Shown: positions 53,425 to 63,833, counted from the first letter of the stretch. The stretch is DNA of 64,000 nucleotides from Actinomycetes bacterium (GCA_014190235.1 BJGC01000009.1:17036-81035), one strand, 5' to 3'. Notes: generated by a model from the letters alone, not told the origin. Numbers and translations are program-made.

Positions 53425-55068
53425 ATGCTCGAATTCGCCTTCGCCGACATCTTCCCACTTGGACCTGATGTCACCACGTATCGACTGATCTCGACAGAGG
53501 GTGTGTCCACTGTCGACACAACGGCTGGAACTTTCCTTCAGGTCACACCCCAGGCCATTACTGCACTCACTGAAATCGCAATGCGTGATATTGCACATCT
53601 CTTGCGATCAAGTCATCTCCAACAACTTGCTGACATCTTAAAAGATCCTGAAGCAAGCGCCAATGATCGCTTCGTTGCTCTTGATCTCTTAAAAAATGCA
53701 AGCATCTCGGCAGGTGGTGTGTTGCCAATGTGCCAAGACACTGGGACTGCAATCATTAAAGCCAAAAAAGGACAGTTCGTTTTGACTGGTGGTGGCGACG
53801 AAGCAGCAATCGCTCGGGGCGTATTCAACACTTACCAAACAAGCAACTTGCGATACAGCCAAATGGCACCCATCTCGATGTATGAAGAAGTCAATACCGG
53901 AAACAACTTGCCAGCCGAAATAAAAATTGCGGCAACTGACGGCGATGAATATAAATTCTTATTTTTGGCAAAAGGTGGTGGCTCTGCCAATAAGAGTTAC
54001 CTTTTCCAAGAGACCAAGGCATTGCTCAATGAAAAGGCCCTACTCCCCTGGGTCTTTGAAAAAATGCAAACTCTTGGCACTGCAGCCTGTCCGCCGTATC
54101 ACCTTGCAGTCGTCATCGGCGGAACATCTGCCGAGCAATGTGTCGAAACTGCAAAACTAGCGAGTGCGCGCTATCTTGACTCACTTCCAACAAGCGGTGA
54201 TGCGACTGGTCACGCTTTTAGAGATCTTGAACTAGAGCAAAAAATGCTATCGCTATCGCAGCAAACCGGAATTGGTGCACAATTCGGTGGTAAATACTTT
54301 TGTCACGATGTTCGTGTGATTCGTCTCCCACGGCATGGTGCAAGTTGTCCCGTTTCATTTGCTGTCTCCTGCAGTGCTGATCGTCAGGCGCTCGGAAAAA
54401 TTACCCGCGACGGAATTTTCTTAGAGGCTCTCGAAACAGACCCCGCACGTTTTCTGCCAGACATCACTCACGAAGACCTCGCTACCGAAGTCGTCAGCAT
54501 TGATCTCACCCGACCAATGTCAGAGATCCGTGCCACGCTCAGCAAATATCCCATCAAAACTCGTGTGATGTTGACTGGTCCGCTGGTAGTTGCGCGCGAT
54601 ATTGCTCACGCCAAACTCAAAGAACGCCTCGACGTTGGCGACGGCCTACCGTCATACATGAAGGACTACTGCGTGTATTACGCAGGTCCGGCCAAGACAC
54701 CCACAGGTATGGCATCAGGTGCATTCGGCCCAACAACAGCAGGCCGAATGGACAGTTATGTCTCTGAATTTCAAGCGGCTGGCGGAAGTTTTGTGATGTT
54801 GGCAAAAGGAAACCGATCACGACAAGTCACGGACTCATGTCAGACTCACGGTGGATTTTATCTCGGCTCAATTGGTGGGCCTGCTGCGCGTCTTGCTCAA
54901 GATTGCATTACCAAAGTTGAAGTCTTGGAGTATGCAGAACTGGGCATGGAAGCCATCTGGAAAATAGAAGTACAAGATTTTCCCGCCTTTATCGTTGTTG
55001 ACGACAAAGGTAATGACTTTTTCGAAGTAGTTGCCGCCGAACACGGCACTCCTGTAAGTCTTAAGTAA
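53425..55068 (+). CDS. Class I fumarate hydratase (iron-dependent)
   Basis: A 547-residue fusion-type class I fumarase with N-terminal (alpha) and C-terminal (beta) domains in one chain, as in E. coli FumA/FumB. Three cysteines expected for the [4Fe-4S] cluster are visible in [19 protein letters not shown] (about 105-124), [17 protein letters not shown] (about 213-230) and [19 protein letters not shown] region. It interconverts fumarate and malate, and in some bacteria related enzymes act on mesaconate. Most Actinobacteria use class II FumC, so the class I form is informative. TAGCGT lies six nt before the ATG. Confidence 0.93.
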   Translation: MLEFAFADIFPLGPDVTTYRLISTEGVSTVDTTAGTFLQVTPQAITALTEIAMRDIAHLLRSSHLQQLADILKDPEASANDRFVALDLLKNASISAGGVLPMCQDTGTAIIKAKKGQFVLTGGGDEAAIARGVFNTYQTSNLRYSQMAPISMYEEVNTGNNLPAEIKIAATDGDEYKFLFLAKGGGSANKSYLFQETKALLNEKALLPWVFEKMQTLGTAACPPYHLAVVIGGTSAEQCVETAKLASARYLDSLPTSGDATGHAFRDLELEQKMLSLSQQTGIGAQFGGKYFCHDVRVIRLPRHGASCPVSFAVSCSADRQALGKITRDGIFLEALETDPARFLPDITHEDLATEVVSIDLTRPMSEIRATLSKYPIKTRVMLTGPLVVARDIAHAKLKERLDVGDGLPSYMKDYCVYYAGPAKTPTGMASGAFGPTTAGRMDSYVSEFQAAGGSFVMLAKGNRSRQVTDSCQTHGGFYLGSIGGPAARLAQDCITKVEVLEYAELGMEAIWKIEVQDFPAFIVVDDKGNDFFEVVAAEHGTPVSLK

Positions 55069-55074
55069 AAATCT

Positions 55075-55902
55075 CTAGTCGTTTATTTCGTCGGCCAAGG
55101 CTCCGACTCGAAGTTCGCCATCACGGGTTTGACCACCTCGCTCCAGAAAGTTTCGCATTGCTGTTTGCGCACGCGGGTCACCAAGGAGACGATTAAAACC
55201 AGCACCTTCTTGCAACAGTTCTGTTTCGATGTTGTGCTCAGCACGCAAGACAGCAGCCTTGGCCTCGGCAACTGCTTGGGGTGGAAACGATGCAATACGC
55301 CGCGCCAAGGTAGTGACAAATGGCCATAACTCATTTGTGTCGAGTGTTCTGTTCACCCAACCCCACTGCTCAGCAGTGTGTGCATCAATGTCATCGCTCC
55401 CCAGAATCACTTCAAGCGCACGCGAACGACCAATCAAGCGCGGCAAACGCACTGTTCCACTACCACCAGGCAGGATCCCGAGAGCAACTTCTGGTTGATT
55501 AAAGACGGCCTTGCCAGCCAGAGCAAATCGCATATCAAAACTACTCACTAGTTCGCTTCCGCCACCGCCCACGCGACCCTCAATCACGGCGATAGTTGCT
55601 TTTGGCATTGTGCGAAAATTCTCACACATCCGATGAAAATCATTGAGTACTTTTGGAGCAGGCAAATCACCTGGAAACATCAAGATTAGGTTTACATCAA
55701 AATGTGCAATAAAAAACTCAGGGTTAGCCGACCGCATGACGACAACACGTACGGCATTGTCAGCGCCAAGCTGGTCACTGAGTCTCACCATCTCGGTGTA
55801 CAAGTCAAGCGTGAATATATTGATCGGGGGCGCATCAATCACCACTGTTGCGATGCCCTCTACAAGCGTGACTGAAAGAGATTTATAGTCGTTGTAGGGC
55901 AT
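55075..55902 (-). CDS. Enoyl-CoA hydratase/isomerase (crotonase) family protein
   Basis: A 275-residue crotonase-fold protein. VVVMRSANPEFFIAHFDVNLIL and KATIAVIEGRVGGGGSELVSSFDMRFAL provide the oxyanion-hole strands (GGG-S-E), and FNQPEVALGILPGGSGTVRLPRLIGRSRALEVILG follows. The first catalytic Glu position appears replaced (GGSELVSS holds one Glu; the second site is P-G-G), so isomerase, hydratase or decarboxylase cannot be separated. It lies downstream of the LLM oxidoreductase (10 nt gap) on the same strand and converges on fumarase. Confidence 0.9.
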   Translation of the reverse strand: MPYNDYKSLSVTLVEGIATVVIDAPPINIFTLDLYTEMVRLSDQLGADNAVRVVVMRSANPEFFIAHFDVNLILMFPGDLPAPKVLNDFHRMCENFRTMPKATIAVIEGRVGGGGSELVSSFDMRFALAGKAVFNQPEVALGILPGGSGTVRLPRLIGRSRALEVILGSDDIDAHTAEQWGWVNRTLDTNELWPFVTTLARRIASFPPQAVAEAKAAVLRAEHNIETELLQEGAGFNRLLGDPRAQTAMRNFLERGGQTRDGELRVGALADEIND

Positions 55903-55912
55903 ATTGTGCTCG

Positions 55913-56818
55913 TTACAGAAGACCCTTTATTGCGGCACGGGTATTACTGATTTCATCAGGCGTCGCACCAAATTCAACGGCCGCAAAATCCGTCACACCA
56001 ATATCGCCGAGCGCATGAATGCGATCTTGCACCTCTGATTGCGTCCCAATGATGGCGATATCGGCTGGACCCGCGACTCCTTCGTGGTCAAGCATTGCTC
56101 GATAACTTGGGAGTTGGCCATAAATCACGAAAACTTTTGCGGCACGATCCATTGCTGCCGCTTTATCATTTGTCACGCACACAGGCAATGCTGCAATGAC
56201 GCGCGGTTTTGGTCTGCCTGCTGCATCTGCTGCTTCGTTGATTGTGGGCACAGTGAGTGTTCGCAAAGTGTCTGGACCGGTGCACCATGTCAACGTTCCG
56301 TCTGCAAGAGCACCTGTGACTTTGAGCATTTGAGGACCAAGCGCGGCGACTACAACTCCAAACGGAGAACTTCCCTTGACATTAACCGATGCATGCGACT
56401 TGTACACCTCGCCGTTAAACGAAACAGCACCCGTGTGCGCGAGGGGCATCAACACTGACAAATACTCCTTGAGGTGCCGCACGGGTTTATCAAAAGACAT
56501 TCCCATCATGTTTTCGATCACAACCTTGTGCGATAAACCAATCCCAAGTGTCAGACGTCCGTTCGATGCAGCGTTAACCGTCAGGCACTGCTGTGCCAAC
56601 ATCATCGGATGCCGTGGATATGTCGGCACCACGCTCGTTCCAAGTTCGATACGCGGAACCTCGCGTCCAACAATTGCAAGAGCAGTCAATGCATCATGTC
56701 CAAAGATTTGTGGTGCCCAATAACTAGCAAAACCATCCACCTCGGCACTGCGCGCCTCAGCGACCATGTCGTCAATTGTTCCGTCATTTACTGTTCCGCC
56801 AAATATGCCAATTTTCAT
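55913..56818 (-). CDS. LLM-class (probably F420-dependent) oxidoreductase
   Basis: A 301-residue TIM-barrel luciferase-like protein. Typical blocks are IELGTSVVPTYPRHPMMLAQQCLTVNAASNGRLTLGIGLSH and a C-terminal IIGTQSEVQDRIHALGDIGVTDFAAVEFGATPDE. The TYPRHP segment and the lack of flavin-specific motifs agree with the F420-dependent subfamily (TIGR03564-like). Substrate unknown. TACCGT lies seven nt before the ATG. It is followed by the enoyl-CoA hydratase gene, so a shared catabolic role is possible. Confidence 0.9.
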   Translation of the reverse strand: MKIGIFGGTVNDGTIDDMVAEARSAEVDGFASYWAPQIFGHDALTALAIVGREVPRIELGTSVVPTYPRHPMMLAQQCLTVNAASNGRLTLGIGLSHKVVIENMMGMSFDKPVRHLKEYLSVLMPLAHTGAVSFNGEVYKSHASVNVKGSSPFGVVVAALGPQMLKVTGALADGTLTWCTGPDTLRTLTVPTINEAADAAGRPKPRVIAALPVCVTNDKAAAMDRAAKVFVIYGQLPSYRAMLDHEGVAGPADIAIIGTQSEVQDRIHALGDIGVTDFAAVEFGATPDEISNTRAAIKGLL

Positions 56819-56848
56819 GATGCAGACGGTATCAGGTCTTACTGTTGG

Positions 56849-58465
56849 CTAAGCAAGGCTGACAAGATCGAGCCATTCATCATTGAAATAATCAAGTTGG
56901 CCGTCTGGCAGCAACAAAACCTTGGTCGGTTTCAGGCTTTTTACAAAATCTGTGTCGTGACTCACCATGATTATTGAGCCCTTCCAATTCATGAGAGATT
57001 CGGCTACCGCCTCGCGACTTAAGGGGTCGAGGTTGTTAGTTGGTTCGTCAAGTAGCAAAACATTATTTCGCCCGACCATCAACATCGCAAGCGCCAACTT
57101 GGTTTTTTCTCCACCTGACAAGGTGCCTGACTCCTGAAACACTTTGCTTCCCTGTAGTCCAAACATGCCGAGCAAACCCCGCAACTGTGTTTCTGTGAGA
57201 CCGGTGTCTGATGGTGCTTCACGGCGCATGTGGTCAAGCAACGATTCGTGCACGTTGAGATTGTCATGTTCTTGGGCGTAATAGCCAGCACACACGTTAT
57301 GACCCCACTCAAATGTTCCGGAGTTTGGCTGAGTTTCTGCTGCCAAAATACGCAACAGCGAGGTCTTTCCCGCGCCGTTGAGTCCGAGAACGAGCAACCT
57401 TTCGCTGCGACCAAGATCAAATGAGACGTCTTCAAAAATTGGGGGGCCACCATAATGTTTTGAGAGTCCATGTGCCTCAATAACAGTGATACCACTTTGA
57501 GGTGGATCAGGAAACTTCACACGAATTTGGCGATCTTTTGCGCGCACCCCAGTGGACTCACCTTCAATTCGGGCAATGCGTTTTTCGATACTGTGCGCCA
57601 TTGTCGCTTTGCTCGCTTTTGCACCAAAACGATCGACCACTGTCTGTAAACGCGCGACTTCTTTGGATTGCAACATCGCTTTACGTTCTGCTCGTGATTC
57701 GTCTTCGGCACGTGATCGTTTGTATTGCGAATACGTTCCGCGATATTCGATAATTTCACCGACACCATCTTCGTCAGGTCGGTCAAGATGCAAAACGCGA
57801 GTAATCGCTTCGTCAAGCAATTCAAGGTCATGACTAATTACCAAAAGTGCACCACGATAGTTTCGCAAGAAATTCAGTAGCCACATTTTTGCATCAACGT
57901 CAAGATGGTTCGTGGGTTCGTCTAACAACAACACATCACTTCCGGCGAACAATATTCGCGACAGTTCCACACGTCGGCGTTCTCCGCCTGACAACACGCC
58001 AAGTGATAGGTCGAGTCGATCGGCGACTAGTCCGAGACCTGCCGCTATCGAGCGCGCATCGCCCTCTGCGGAATATCCACCTTTCATGCGAAACTCATCT
58101 TCGAGACGCGCAAACTTCGCAATAGTGCGTTCATCTGGAGTCTCTTCCATAGCAATACGCATTTTTTCAAGACGCTCTAGATCGGCATCGATATTGCGTC
58201 CGCTCAAGATGTGCGTGATGGCAGTGCGACCATCTAACACGCCAGCAATTCGTGGATCTTGGGGCAAATACCCAAAACCACCACTGCGAGTAATTTTTCC
58301 GCCGGATGACTCAGATTCGCCGCCTAGAACCTTAAACAAGCTTGTTTTACCCGCACCATTACGACCAACAAGACCCACCTTGTCGCGAGCCATCACCGTG
58401 AAGGATGCCGCCTCCACCACATTGCGGCCACCGATTTCGACGGTCAGGGATTGGACTTGAAGCAT
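56849..58465 (-). CDS. ABC-F family ATPase
   Basis: A 538-residue soluble protein with two ABC domains: Walker A GLVGRNGAGKTSLFKVLGG and VLGLNGAGKTSLLRIL, signatures LSGGERRRVELSRIL and LSGGEKTKLALAMLM, and Walker B LLLDEPTNHLD and LLLDEPTNNLD. The helical linker between them (about 235-300, KRSRAEDESRAERKAML) is the P-site tRNA-interaction motif region of ABC-F proteins. These act on the ribosome, some protecting against antibiotics; which type cannot be stated. No transmembrane part is encoded nearby, as expected for ABC-F. Confidence 0.95.
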   Translation of the reverse strand: MLQVQSLTVEIGGRNVVEAASFTVMARDKVGLVGRNGAGKTSLFKVLGGESESSGGKITRSGGFGYLPQDPRIAGVLDGRTAITHILSGRNIDADLERLEKMRIAMEETPDERTIAKFARLEDEFRMKGGYSAEGDARSIAAGLGLVADRLDLSLGVLSGGERRRVELSRILFAGSDVLLLDEPTNHLDVDAKMWLLNFLRNYRGALLVISHDLELLDEAITRVLHLDRPDEDGVGEIIEYRGTYSQYKRSRAEDESRAERKAMLQSKEVARLQTVVDRFGAKASKATMAHSIEKRIARIEGESTGVRAKDRQIRVKFPDPPQSGITVIEAHGLSKHYGGPPIFEDVSFDLGRSERLLVLGLNGAGKTSLLRILAAETQPNSGTFEWGHNVCAGYYAQEHDNLNVHESLLDHMRREAPSDTGLTETQLRGLLGMFGLQGSKVFQESGTLSGGEKTKLALAMLMVGRNNVLLLDEPTNNLDPLSREAVAESLMNWKGSIIMVSHDTDFVKSLKPTKVLLLPDGQLDYFNDEWLDLVSLA

Positions 58466-58493
58466 GTCTCTATTCTGCCGTGCGTCGCACCGT

Positions 58494-59384
58494 TTATGGC
58501 GTCTTCGTCAATGTTGTCGTGGATGCCACGGTTGTTGTGGATGCCACATCAGTGACGATTGACTCAGTGATCATCAAAGTTGTGGTTGACTCGGGGTTCT
58601 TCAATGTTGTAGTTGGGGCGATCACGCCAGGTTCGAGTGAATCATCAACAAATTGTGAATCCAAACACTTCCCGTCATTGGTCTCTGGTCGACCAATAGC
58701 CCGACTGATTGCCTCTACGAGTACGTCTCGTCCTGCATTTGTCGGATGGATCCGATCCTTATTCAAAACGCCATTGGTCTTTGAAATTTCTTCCCAATTG
58801 AGCAATGTCACTGATTTATTATCTGCAGCAACGGACCGAATCTCAGCGTTCACTTCGTCTTGAATATCTCGGAACGCACTTGTCGTCACCAAAAGCGTTG
58901 GACGTGGCGCGAGAGACTTGACAATCGCTATTAAGTCTGTCCGAAAATCTGAGATCCGACCTCCGACATTTGTTCCCAAAAATATAACCGCTGCATCCCA
59001 TCCATCGTAAATACGCGCCTTCAACACTTTTCTGCCAAAATTAATTGACTGACCCGTCTCTGCTTCGACAGCAACACGCCAACCCATTGGCACCAACTTG
59101 GAGCACATTGCCCCGCCGTACCGCGATGCTGTGCCAGCCAAAATTGAATCCCCAATAATAATAATTCGATTGCCGTTTATTTTCTCAGCAAGAACTGGGC
59201 CGTCAACTTCGGGGTAGTCAATTGTGTTGACAAGATCGGTCGCAAGTCCGCCATCACTAAAACCGTTTCCGGGAATATTGCCGACACCGCCAAGGGTGTC
59301 GCCACTCGACCCGCCGAACCCACCCGATGAGCAAGCACCCAAAACAATGACCAGAGCGAAAACACGAATAGTTGATGCGCGCAT
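58494..59384 (-). CDS. SGNH-hydrolase lipoprotein with Thr-rich tail
   Basis: A roughly 296-residue lipoprotein. The signal peptide ends in the lipobox LVIVLGAC, followed by a Gly/Ser-rich linker. The SGNH domain has IIIGDSILAGTASRYGG (block I Ser), IFLGTNVGG (block III Asn) and HPTNAGRDVLVEAI (block V His). Such proteins are esterases or acetyl-transfer-related hydrolases of cell-envelope glycans or lipids. The last 60 residues are Thr/Val-rich. The ATG at 59384 is preferred over TTG 59399. It lies 45 nt after mscL on the same strand. Confidence 0.9.
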   Translation of the reverse strand: MRASTIRVFALVIVLGACSSGGFGGSSGDTLGGVGNIPGNGFSDGGLATDLVNTIDYPEVDGPVLAEKINGNRIIIIGDSILAGTASRYGGAMCSKLVPMGWRVAVEAETGQSINFGRKVLKARIYDGWDAAVIFLGTNVGGRISDFRTDLIAIVKSLAPRPTLLVTTSAFRDIQDEVNAEIRSVAADNKSVTLLNWEEISKTNGVLNKDRIHPTNAGRDVLVEAISRAIGRPETNDGKCLDSQFVDDSLEPGVIAPTTTLKNPESTTTLMITESIVTDVASTTTVASTTTLTKTP

Positions 59385-59429
59385 GACTGCCCAAGTCAAT
59401 CCAGTTTTTGCGCCAGTTCCACGTTATTT

Positions 59430-59837
59430 CTACTTAATATCTCGTGTTCGCAGTTCATCACGAATTTCTAACAGAATCTCGTTTGTACTTGGTATCGGTT
59501 GTCCAGTTCGAAACTTGTTATACACCTTGACAATCGCAAACAATCCGGCCGCTACGAAAATAAAGTTGAGCCCCGCCGTCGCAAATGCTCCGAATGGAAT
59601 ATCACTCCCATTAACAGTCAGAACTTTTTTGCTGAAGTCGGGCTGTGAACCACCAAATAGTGCACCTAACAGCCCACCAAGTATGCCGGGAGCATCTTTG
59701 CCATTGCCAGCAAAGGCATCAATCACCGTCTTAAATGCCGCTCCCATCACGAAAGCAATTGAAAGATCAACCACGTTTCCGCGATTAATAAATTCTTTAA
59801 ATTCATCGATGATTCTACGTTTTTCTTTTTTGGACAC
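59430..59837 (-). CDS. mscL: Large-conductance mechanosensitive channel MscL
   Basis: A 135-residue membrane channel: FKEFINRGNVVDLSIAFVMGAAFKTVIDA (N-terminal helix and TM1 with the pore GxxxG-like pattern), a periplasmic loop of normal length (about 48-82), then FGAFATAGLNFIFVAAGLFAIVKVYNKF as TM2 and a short charged C-terminal helix. It opens under hypo-osmotic stress. It is placed between the molybdopterin oxidoreductase (2 nt) and the SGNH lipoprotein on one strand, a likely operon. Confidence 0.95.
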   Translation of the reverse strand: MSKKEKRRIIDEFKEFINRGNVVDLSIAFVMGAAFKTVIDAFAGNGKDAPGILGGLLGALFGGSQPDFSKKVLTVNGSDIPFGAFATAGLNFIFVAAGLFAIVKVYNKFRTGQPIPSTNEILLEIRDELRTRDIK

Positions 59838-59839
59838 GA

Positions 59840-61798
59840 TTACTCCTTCGTTATCTGGACACGAGCTTCATTGAAGCACGCCCCGCCAGCCAAATCATTG
59901 ATGTCATCTGAAATCAACGCATTACTGACGTTTCCGCTCTCAGTATGTCGGCGCCATAGACCTTTTGGAATCTCGCAAGTGCCACGTCGCACACGATCAG
60001 AAACAACACAGTCAAGTGCAACTACGCCGAGTGCGTTATGCACGGTCACTCTTGTGCCAGTAGCGATATGACGCAACGAGGCATCCTCTGGATTAATAGT
60101 GACAACCGAATCTGGCGGGTCAAATTCGGCAAACATCGAATTAACAGTGCGTGATGTCGCTGGCGACAACATAATAAGTGGATAATTTTTATCTTGTGCG
60201 ATACGGCGTGGTGCTGGCAGTGAAAGTTCGCTTGACTCATCAAATAACACTGCTCGACTGTGCATCGGGAAAGTTGTCTTGAATTGAATTGGTTCGTTTT
60301 CAGAACGCAACGTGACGATGTCGCTAATGCCAAACTCATCGGCCGTGGGGGTCAGCAGTTTGATTCCCATTGCAGCAGCCAACAAGAGTGCGAGATTTGT
60401 GTTGCTACGGCTCTCGCCAACCGGCTCAATCACTTTGCGCACGCGCTGCAGTGTAAATGTTCCGTAACTAGCCGCAATATCATCAACCTCAAACTGTGTG
60501 GTTGCGGGCAACACAACATCCGCATACATGGCAGTATCCGTGAGCACTTGATCATGAACAACCGTGAACAGATTCTCTTGTTCTAGGGCTCGGGTGATGC
60601 GATGTTGATCCGGAGCAGTAACAGCCGGATTCGCACCTTGCACCACAAAAACTTTGACTCGAGTTTGGCCATCTACATCGCCAAGCAAATACCGAGCAAC
60701 ATGATTCATGTTTATTTTTGTACGTGAACTTTGGACAACTGGTATCTTCTGCATCATCGGCTCTTGTGAAGCTGCAGATGTACTCGCCACAATCCCACTT
60801 CCGCGTTGGCCAAAATGTCCGGCAAGGGCCCATAGTCCGAGTACTGCCAGCATGCCGCTACCACCGTTACGATTTCGTTCGATTCCCCACCCCACGCGCA
60901 ACATTGCGGGTGACTTTTTTGCAATCAAGTCGACCAACTCGACAATAATATTTTCATCAAGTCCACACTCAAGTGCTGCTGCTGCCAGAGTCCACTCTCG
61001 TGCGGTATGCAAAAACTGATCCGCCCCCTTGGTGTGTTGCGCAATGAATCTAGTGTTTAATATCTGTCGGCGCTCAAGCTCATGAGCAATCGCTAATGCC
61101 AACACGGCGTCAGTCCCCGGAAGCAACGGCACATGCATGTCAGCGCGCTCAGCCACCCCTGTGCGACGCGGATCTATCACGACAACTGTGCCACCACGCG
61201 CCTGACACTCGGTCAATACTGGCAACAAATGAGTATTAGAGACCGTTGGATTCGCCCCCCAAATCACAACAAGTTGCGAAGATTCCATATGCATCGGATC
61301 AGCGGCGTCCATGCCTGGGTATATCTGTTGCCAGGCCGCTCCAAAAGTTGCCGCACAAATGGTGTGCTCAATTTCTGGACAACCTAAACGCGCAAATAAC
61401 TCCACCATTGCGCCAGAACTCTCCAGTACCCCAGAAGAAGAGTTGTACAAGTATCCAAAGACGCTGTCAACACCATGTTCGGTGATTGCAGTCTTGATTT
61501 TTGTGGCAATAAGTTCTATTGCTTCATCCCACGACGCAGTTCGAAATTGGCCACTCCCCTTGGGTCCAGTTCGAATCAATGGCGTTGTCAGCCTGGCGTC
61601 TGAGTGCACGCGCTTTATGCTTTGTTTCACTTTTCGACAAATAAAATCCGCAGTAAAACCATTAATGTCGCCCGTAGTGGCGGCATCAATATCTACAATG
61701 ACATCGTCTTGAACAGTCACATCAAGAGAACAGGTATCTGGACAATCAAGTGTGCATGCTGTTCGAACAACAAGTCGACCCGTAACCATAGATACCAT
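59840..61798 (-). CDS. Molybdopterin-dependent oxidoreductase (formate dehydrogenase-like)
   Basis: A 652-residue enzyme of the DMSO-reductase superfamily. CTLDCPDTCSLDV (residues 15-27) and FICRKVK carry the N-terminal [4Fe-4S] cysteines; a possible Mo-ligand Cys is in HTICAATFGAAWQ (about 138-150). VVIWGANPTVSNTHLLPVL and LSPATSRTVNSMF are cofactor-binding blocks. No small or membrane subunit lies beside it, so the electron partner is unknown, and the substrate may be formate, an aldehyde or a sulfoxide. The start (ATG 61798) touches the end of the MFS gene. Confidence 0.9.
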   Translation of the reverse strand: MVSMVTGRLVVRTACTLDCPDTCSLDVTVQDDVIVDIDAATTGDINGFTADFICRKVKQSIKRVHSDARLTTPLIRTGPKGSGQFRTASWDEAIELIATKIKTAITEHGVDSVFGYLYNSSSGVLESSGAMVELFARLGCPEIEHTICAATFGAAWQQIYPGMDAADPMHMESSQLVVIWGANPTVSNTHLLPVLTECQARGGTVVVIDPRRTGVAERADMHVPLLPGTDAVLALAIAHELERRQILNTRFIAQHTKGADQFLHTAREWTLAAAALECGLDENIIVELVDLIAKKSPAMLRVGWGIERNRNGGSGMLAVLGLWALAGHFGQRGSGIVASTSAASQEPMMQKIPVVQSSRTKINMNHVARYLLGDVDGQTRVKVFVVQGANPAVTAPDQHRITRALEQENLFTVVHDQVLTDTAMYADVVLPATTQFEVDDIAASYGTFTLQRVRKVIEPVGESRSNTNLALLLAAAMGIKLLTPTADEFGISDIVTLRSENEPIQFKTTFPMHSRAVLFDESSELSLPAPRRIAQDKNYPLIMLSPATSRTVNSMFAEFDPPDSVVTINPEDASLRHIATGTRVTVHNALGVVALDCVVSDRVRRGTCEIPKGLWRRHTESGNVSNALISDDINDLAGGACFNEARVQITKE

Positions 61799-63060
61799 TA
61801 TGCCAGTTCGAGATCCTCAAATCTGTCGACATCTCGCAAAGACGGGAACCCGAACCACCACACACCCACAATGGCAATAGTTGCTATTCCACCACCCACC
61901 ACCGTGGCTGGTGTGCCAAAAGCACTCGCTACTACTCCGGACTCAAATGCACCAAGTTCATTCGATGCACCAATAAAAACATTCTCTACAGCCATGACTC
62001 TTCCGAGTTTTTCATCTGGAGTCACAAGTGGCACAAGAGAACCACGAATAAATACGCTCACCATGTCAGCAGCGCTCACGACCGCTACCGCCAAAAAAGC
62101 CACCGCATAAATATGCGTTGTACCAAGAATAATTGTTCCTGCTCCAAAAAGTCCTACTACTGCCAGCAGCACTTTGCCGATATTGCGCGTAATGGGCTTC
62201 ATGGCCAAAAAAATTGCCATTGATGCCGCACCTATACCACCGGCCGCACGCAACCACCCGTAGGCAATATCCCCGACATGTAACTGTTCTTCAGCGATCA
62301 CTGGCAACAACGCAATTGCTCCGCCAAAAAGAACTGCAAAAAGATCAAGGGAAATCGCGGCTAACAGAATTGGAGTGCGCCGCACGAATTGCAGACCTTC
62401 AAGAGCGTGTTTGATGGTCGGGCGATCGGCAGCTTTTTGTCGCGCAAGATCATGCGGCACTGCAACGCCAGTCAACAACAAAATGCCGACAAAGATTAAA
62501 ACCGCAGATGTCCCGTACGCCACACTTGGATCGATCGAGTACAAGAACCCGCTTGCTGCCGGTCCGACAATTACTGCACCCGTCCACGTTGCGCTGTACA
62601 TCGCTACCACGCGCGGTAGTCCGCCTGCTGGGGCAATCATCGGGGCGATTGATCGAATACTCGGCGCCATAAGTGCGCGAGATGCTCCAAAGAACACGGC
62701 AATTATAAACATTGGCGTCGTAGACGTCGGATCTGATCGTGCATACAGAACAAGTGCAACTGAACACAACATCTCTCCCGTTAACCCAATAATTGCAACG
62801 TACTTGCGATTGAAATGATCGGCAATAATTCCGGTCACTAACACAAGTGCTGCAGCAGGCAAAAATTCAGCCAACCCAAGCCAGCCAATATCGACTTCGT
62901 TTCCGGTGATGTCAAAAACGTGTTTGCCCAGCGTCGCTGCTTGCACCATGACGCCAACAGTGATGATGAATTGAGAAACTAAAAATGCCGATACGGCAGG
63001 CGATGCCAATACTTCACGCGCTGATAGGGCTAGTGGTGTCTCTGGAGACTCAGTGCTCAT
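61798..63060 (-). CDS. MFS transporter (EntS-like)
   Basis: A roughly 420-residue membrane protein with about 11-12 hydrophobic segments. LAEFLPAAALVLVTGIIADHFNRKYVAI gives the MFS loop 2-3 motif (G-x-x-x-D-x-x-x-R-K). Similar proteins export siderophores or drugs (EntS). The ATG at 63060 overlaps the SDR stop (ATGA) and is preferred over 63072. It is in one transcript with the SDR upstream and touches the molybdopterin enzyme downstream (1 nt). Substrate unknown. Confidence 0.9.
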   Translation of the reverse strand: MSTESPETPLALSAREVLASPAVSAFLVSQFIITVGVMVQAATLGKHVFDITGNEVDIGWLGLAEFLPAAALVLVTGIIADHFNRKYVAIIGLTGEMLCSVALVLYARSDPTSTTPMFIIAVFFGASRALMAPSIRSIAPMIAPAGGLPRVVAMYSATWTGAVIVGPAASGFLYSIDPSVAYGTSAVLIFVGILLLTGVAVPHDLARQKAADRPTIKHALEGLQFVRRTPILLAAISLDLFAVLFGGAIALLPVIAEEQLHVGDIAYGWLRAAGGIGAASMAIFLAMKPITRNIGKVLLAVVGLFGAGTIILGTTHIYAVAFLAVAVVSAADMVSVFIRGSLVPLVTPDEKLGRVMAVENVFIGASNELGAFESGVVASAFGTPATVVGGGIATIAIVGVWWFGFPSLRDVDRFEDLELA

Positions 63061-63833
63061 CGAGCGGTCCAACCACCATCAATGACAAGTTCCTGTCCAG
63101 TCATAAACGACGACGCATTACTCGCAAGAAATAGAAGTGCGCCATCTAATTCATGTTCTTCACCGAGTCTCGGCATCGGAGAATTCTGAGCGATGTATCT
63201 TTGTGATCCTTCGTCTGTGTCCATGCCTGCTGTCATCTCGGTCAAGAACCAGCCAGGACACAATGCATTGACGCGTACACCCTTGCGTGCCCACTGAAGT
63301 GCTAGTTCTCGCGTGAGGCTGATCACTGCACCTTTACTCGCGCAATAGTTTGCCTGCTTCACAGGAGTAGAGCCGACGAGTCCGAGCATGCTTGCAACAT
63401 TGACGATGCTTCCGCTGCCGTTTTGCACCATATGAAAACCAGACAATTTTGCCAAGTGCCATACCGCCGTTGTGTTGATCTCCATAACTTCACGAAACTG
63501 TTCGAGAGTTTCTTTCTCGACTCCCAAGGTGTGGCCAAGTCCTGCGTTATTCACAAGCACATCAATGCGACCACATTGCGCAATAGTTTGAGTAATCAGA
63601 TTTTCTCTTTGAACAGAGTCGGCTAAATCACACGGAATAACAATCGCACCAGGCAGCTCTGCCGCTACACCATCAAGCCGATCCTTGCGACGAGCAGTTA
63701 TCACCACAGTCGCTCCGGCTGCGTGCAAGACCTTGGCAAAACGTGCCCCCAGACCAGACGATGCCCCCGTCACAAGGGCAACCTTGTTATCTAGTCGAAA
63801 CTGCTGCACGGGGTCCGGCGTCAAAGAACTCAT
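63057..63833 (-). CDS. Short-chain dehydrogenase/reductase
   Basis: A 258-residue classical SDR: VALVTGASSGLGARFAKVL (Rossmann), VNNAGLG (NNAG), IVNVASMLGLVG (Ser), ANYCASKGAVISL (Tyr-x3-Lys catalytic) and VNALCPGWFLTEM. NAD(P)(H)-dependent; ARRKDR after the second strand suggests NADP preference. TAACCT lies six nt before the ATG. It leads the operon of MFS transporter, molybdopterin enzyme and mscL. Substrate unknown. Confidence 0.93.
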   Translation of the reverse strand: MSSLTPDPVQQFRLDNKVALVTGASSGLGARFAKVLHAAGATVVITARRKDRLDGVAAELPGAIVIPCDLADSVQRENLITQTIAQCGRIDVLVNNAGLGHTLGVEKETLEQFREVMEINTTAVWHLAKLSGFHMVQNGSGSIVNVASMLGLVGSTPVKQANYCASKGAVISLTRELALQWARKGVRVNALCPGWFLTEMTAGMDTDEGSQRYIAQNSPMPRLGEEHELDGALLFLASNASSFMTGQELVIDGGWTAR

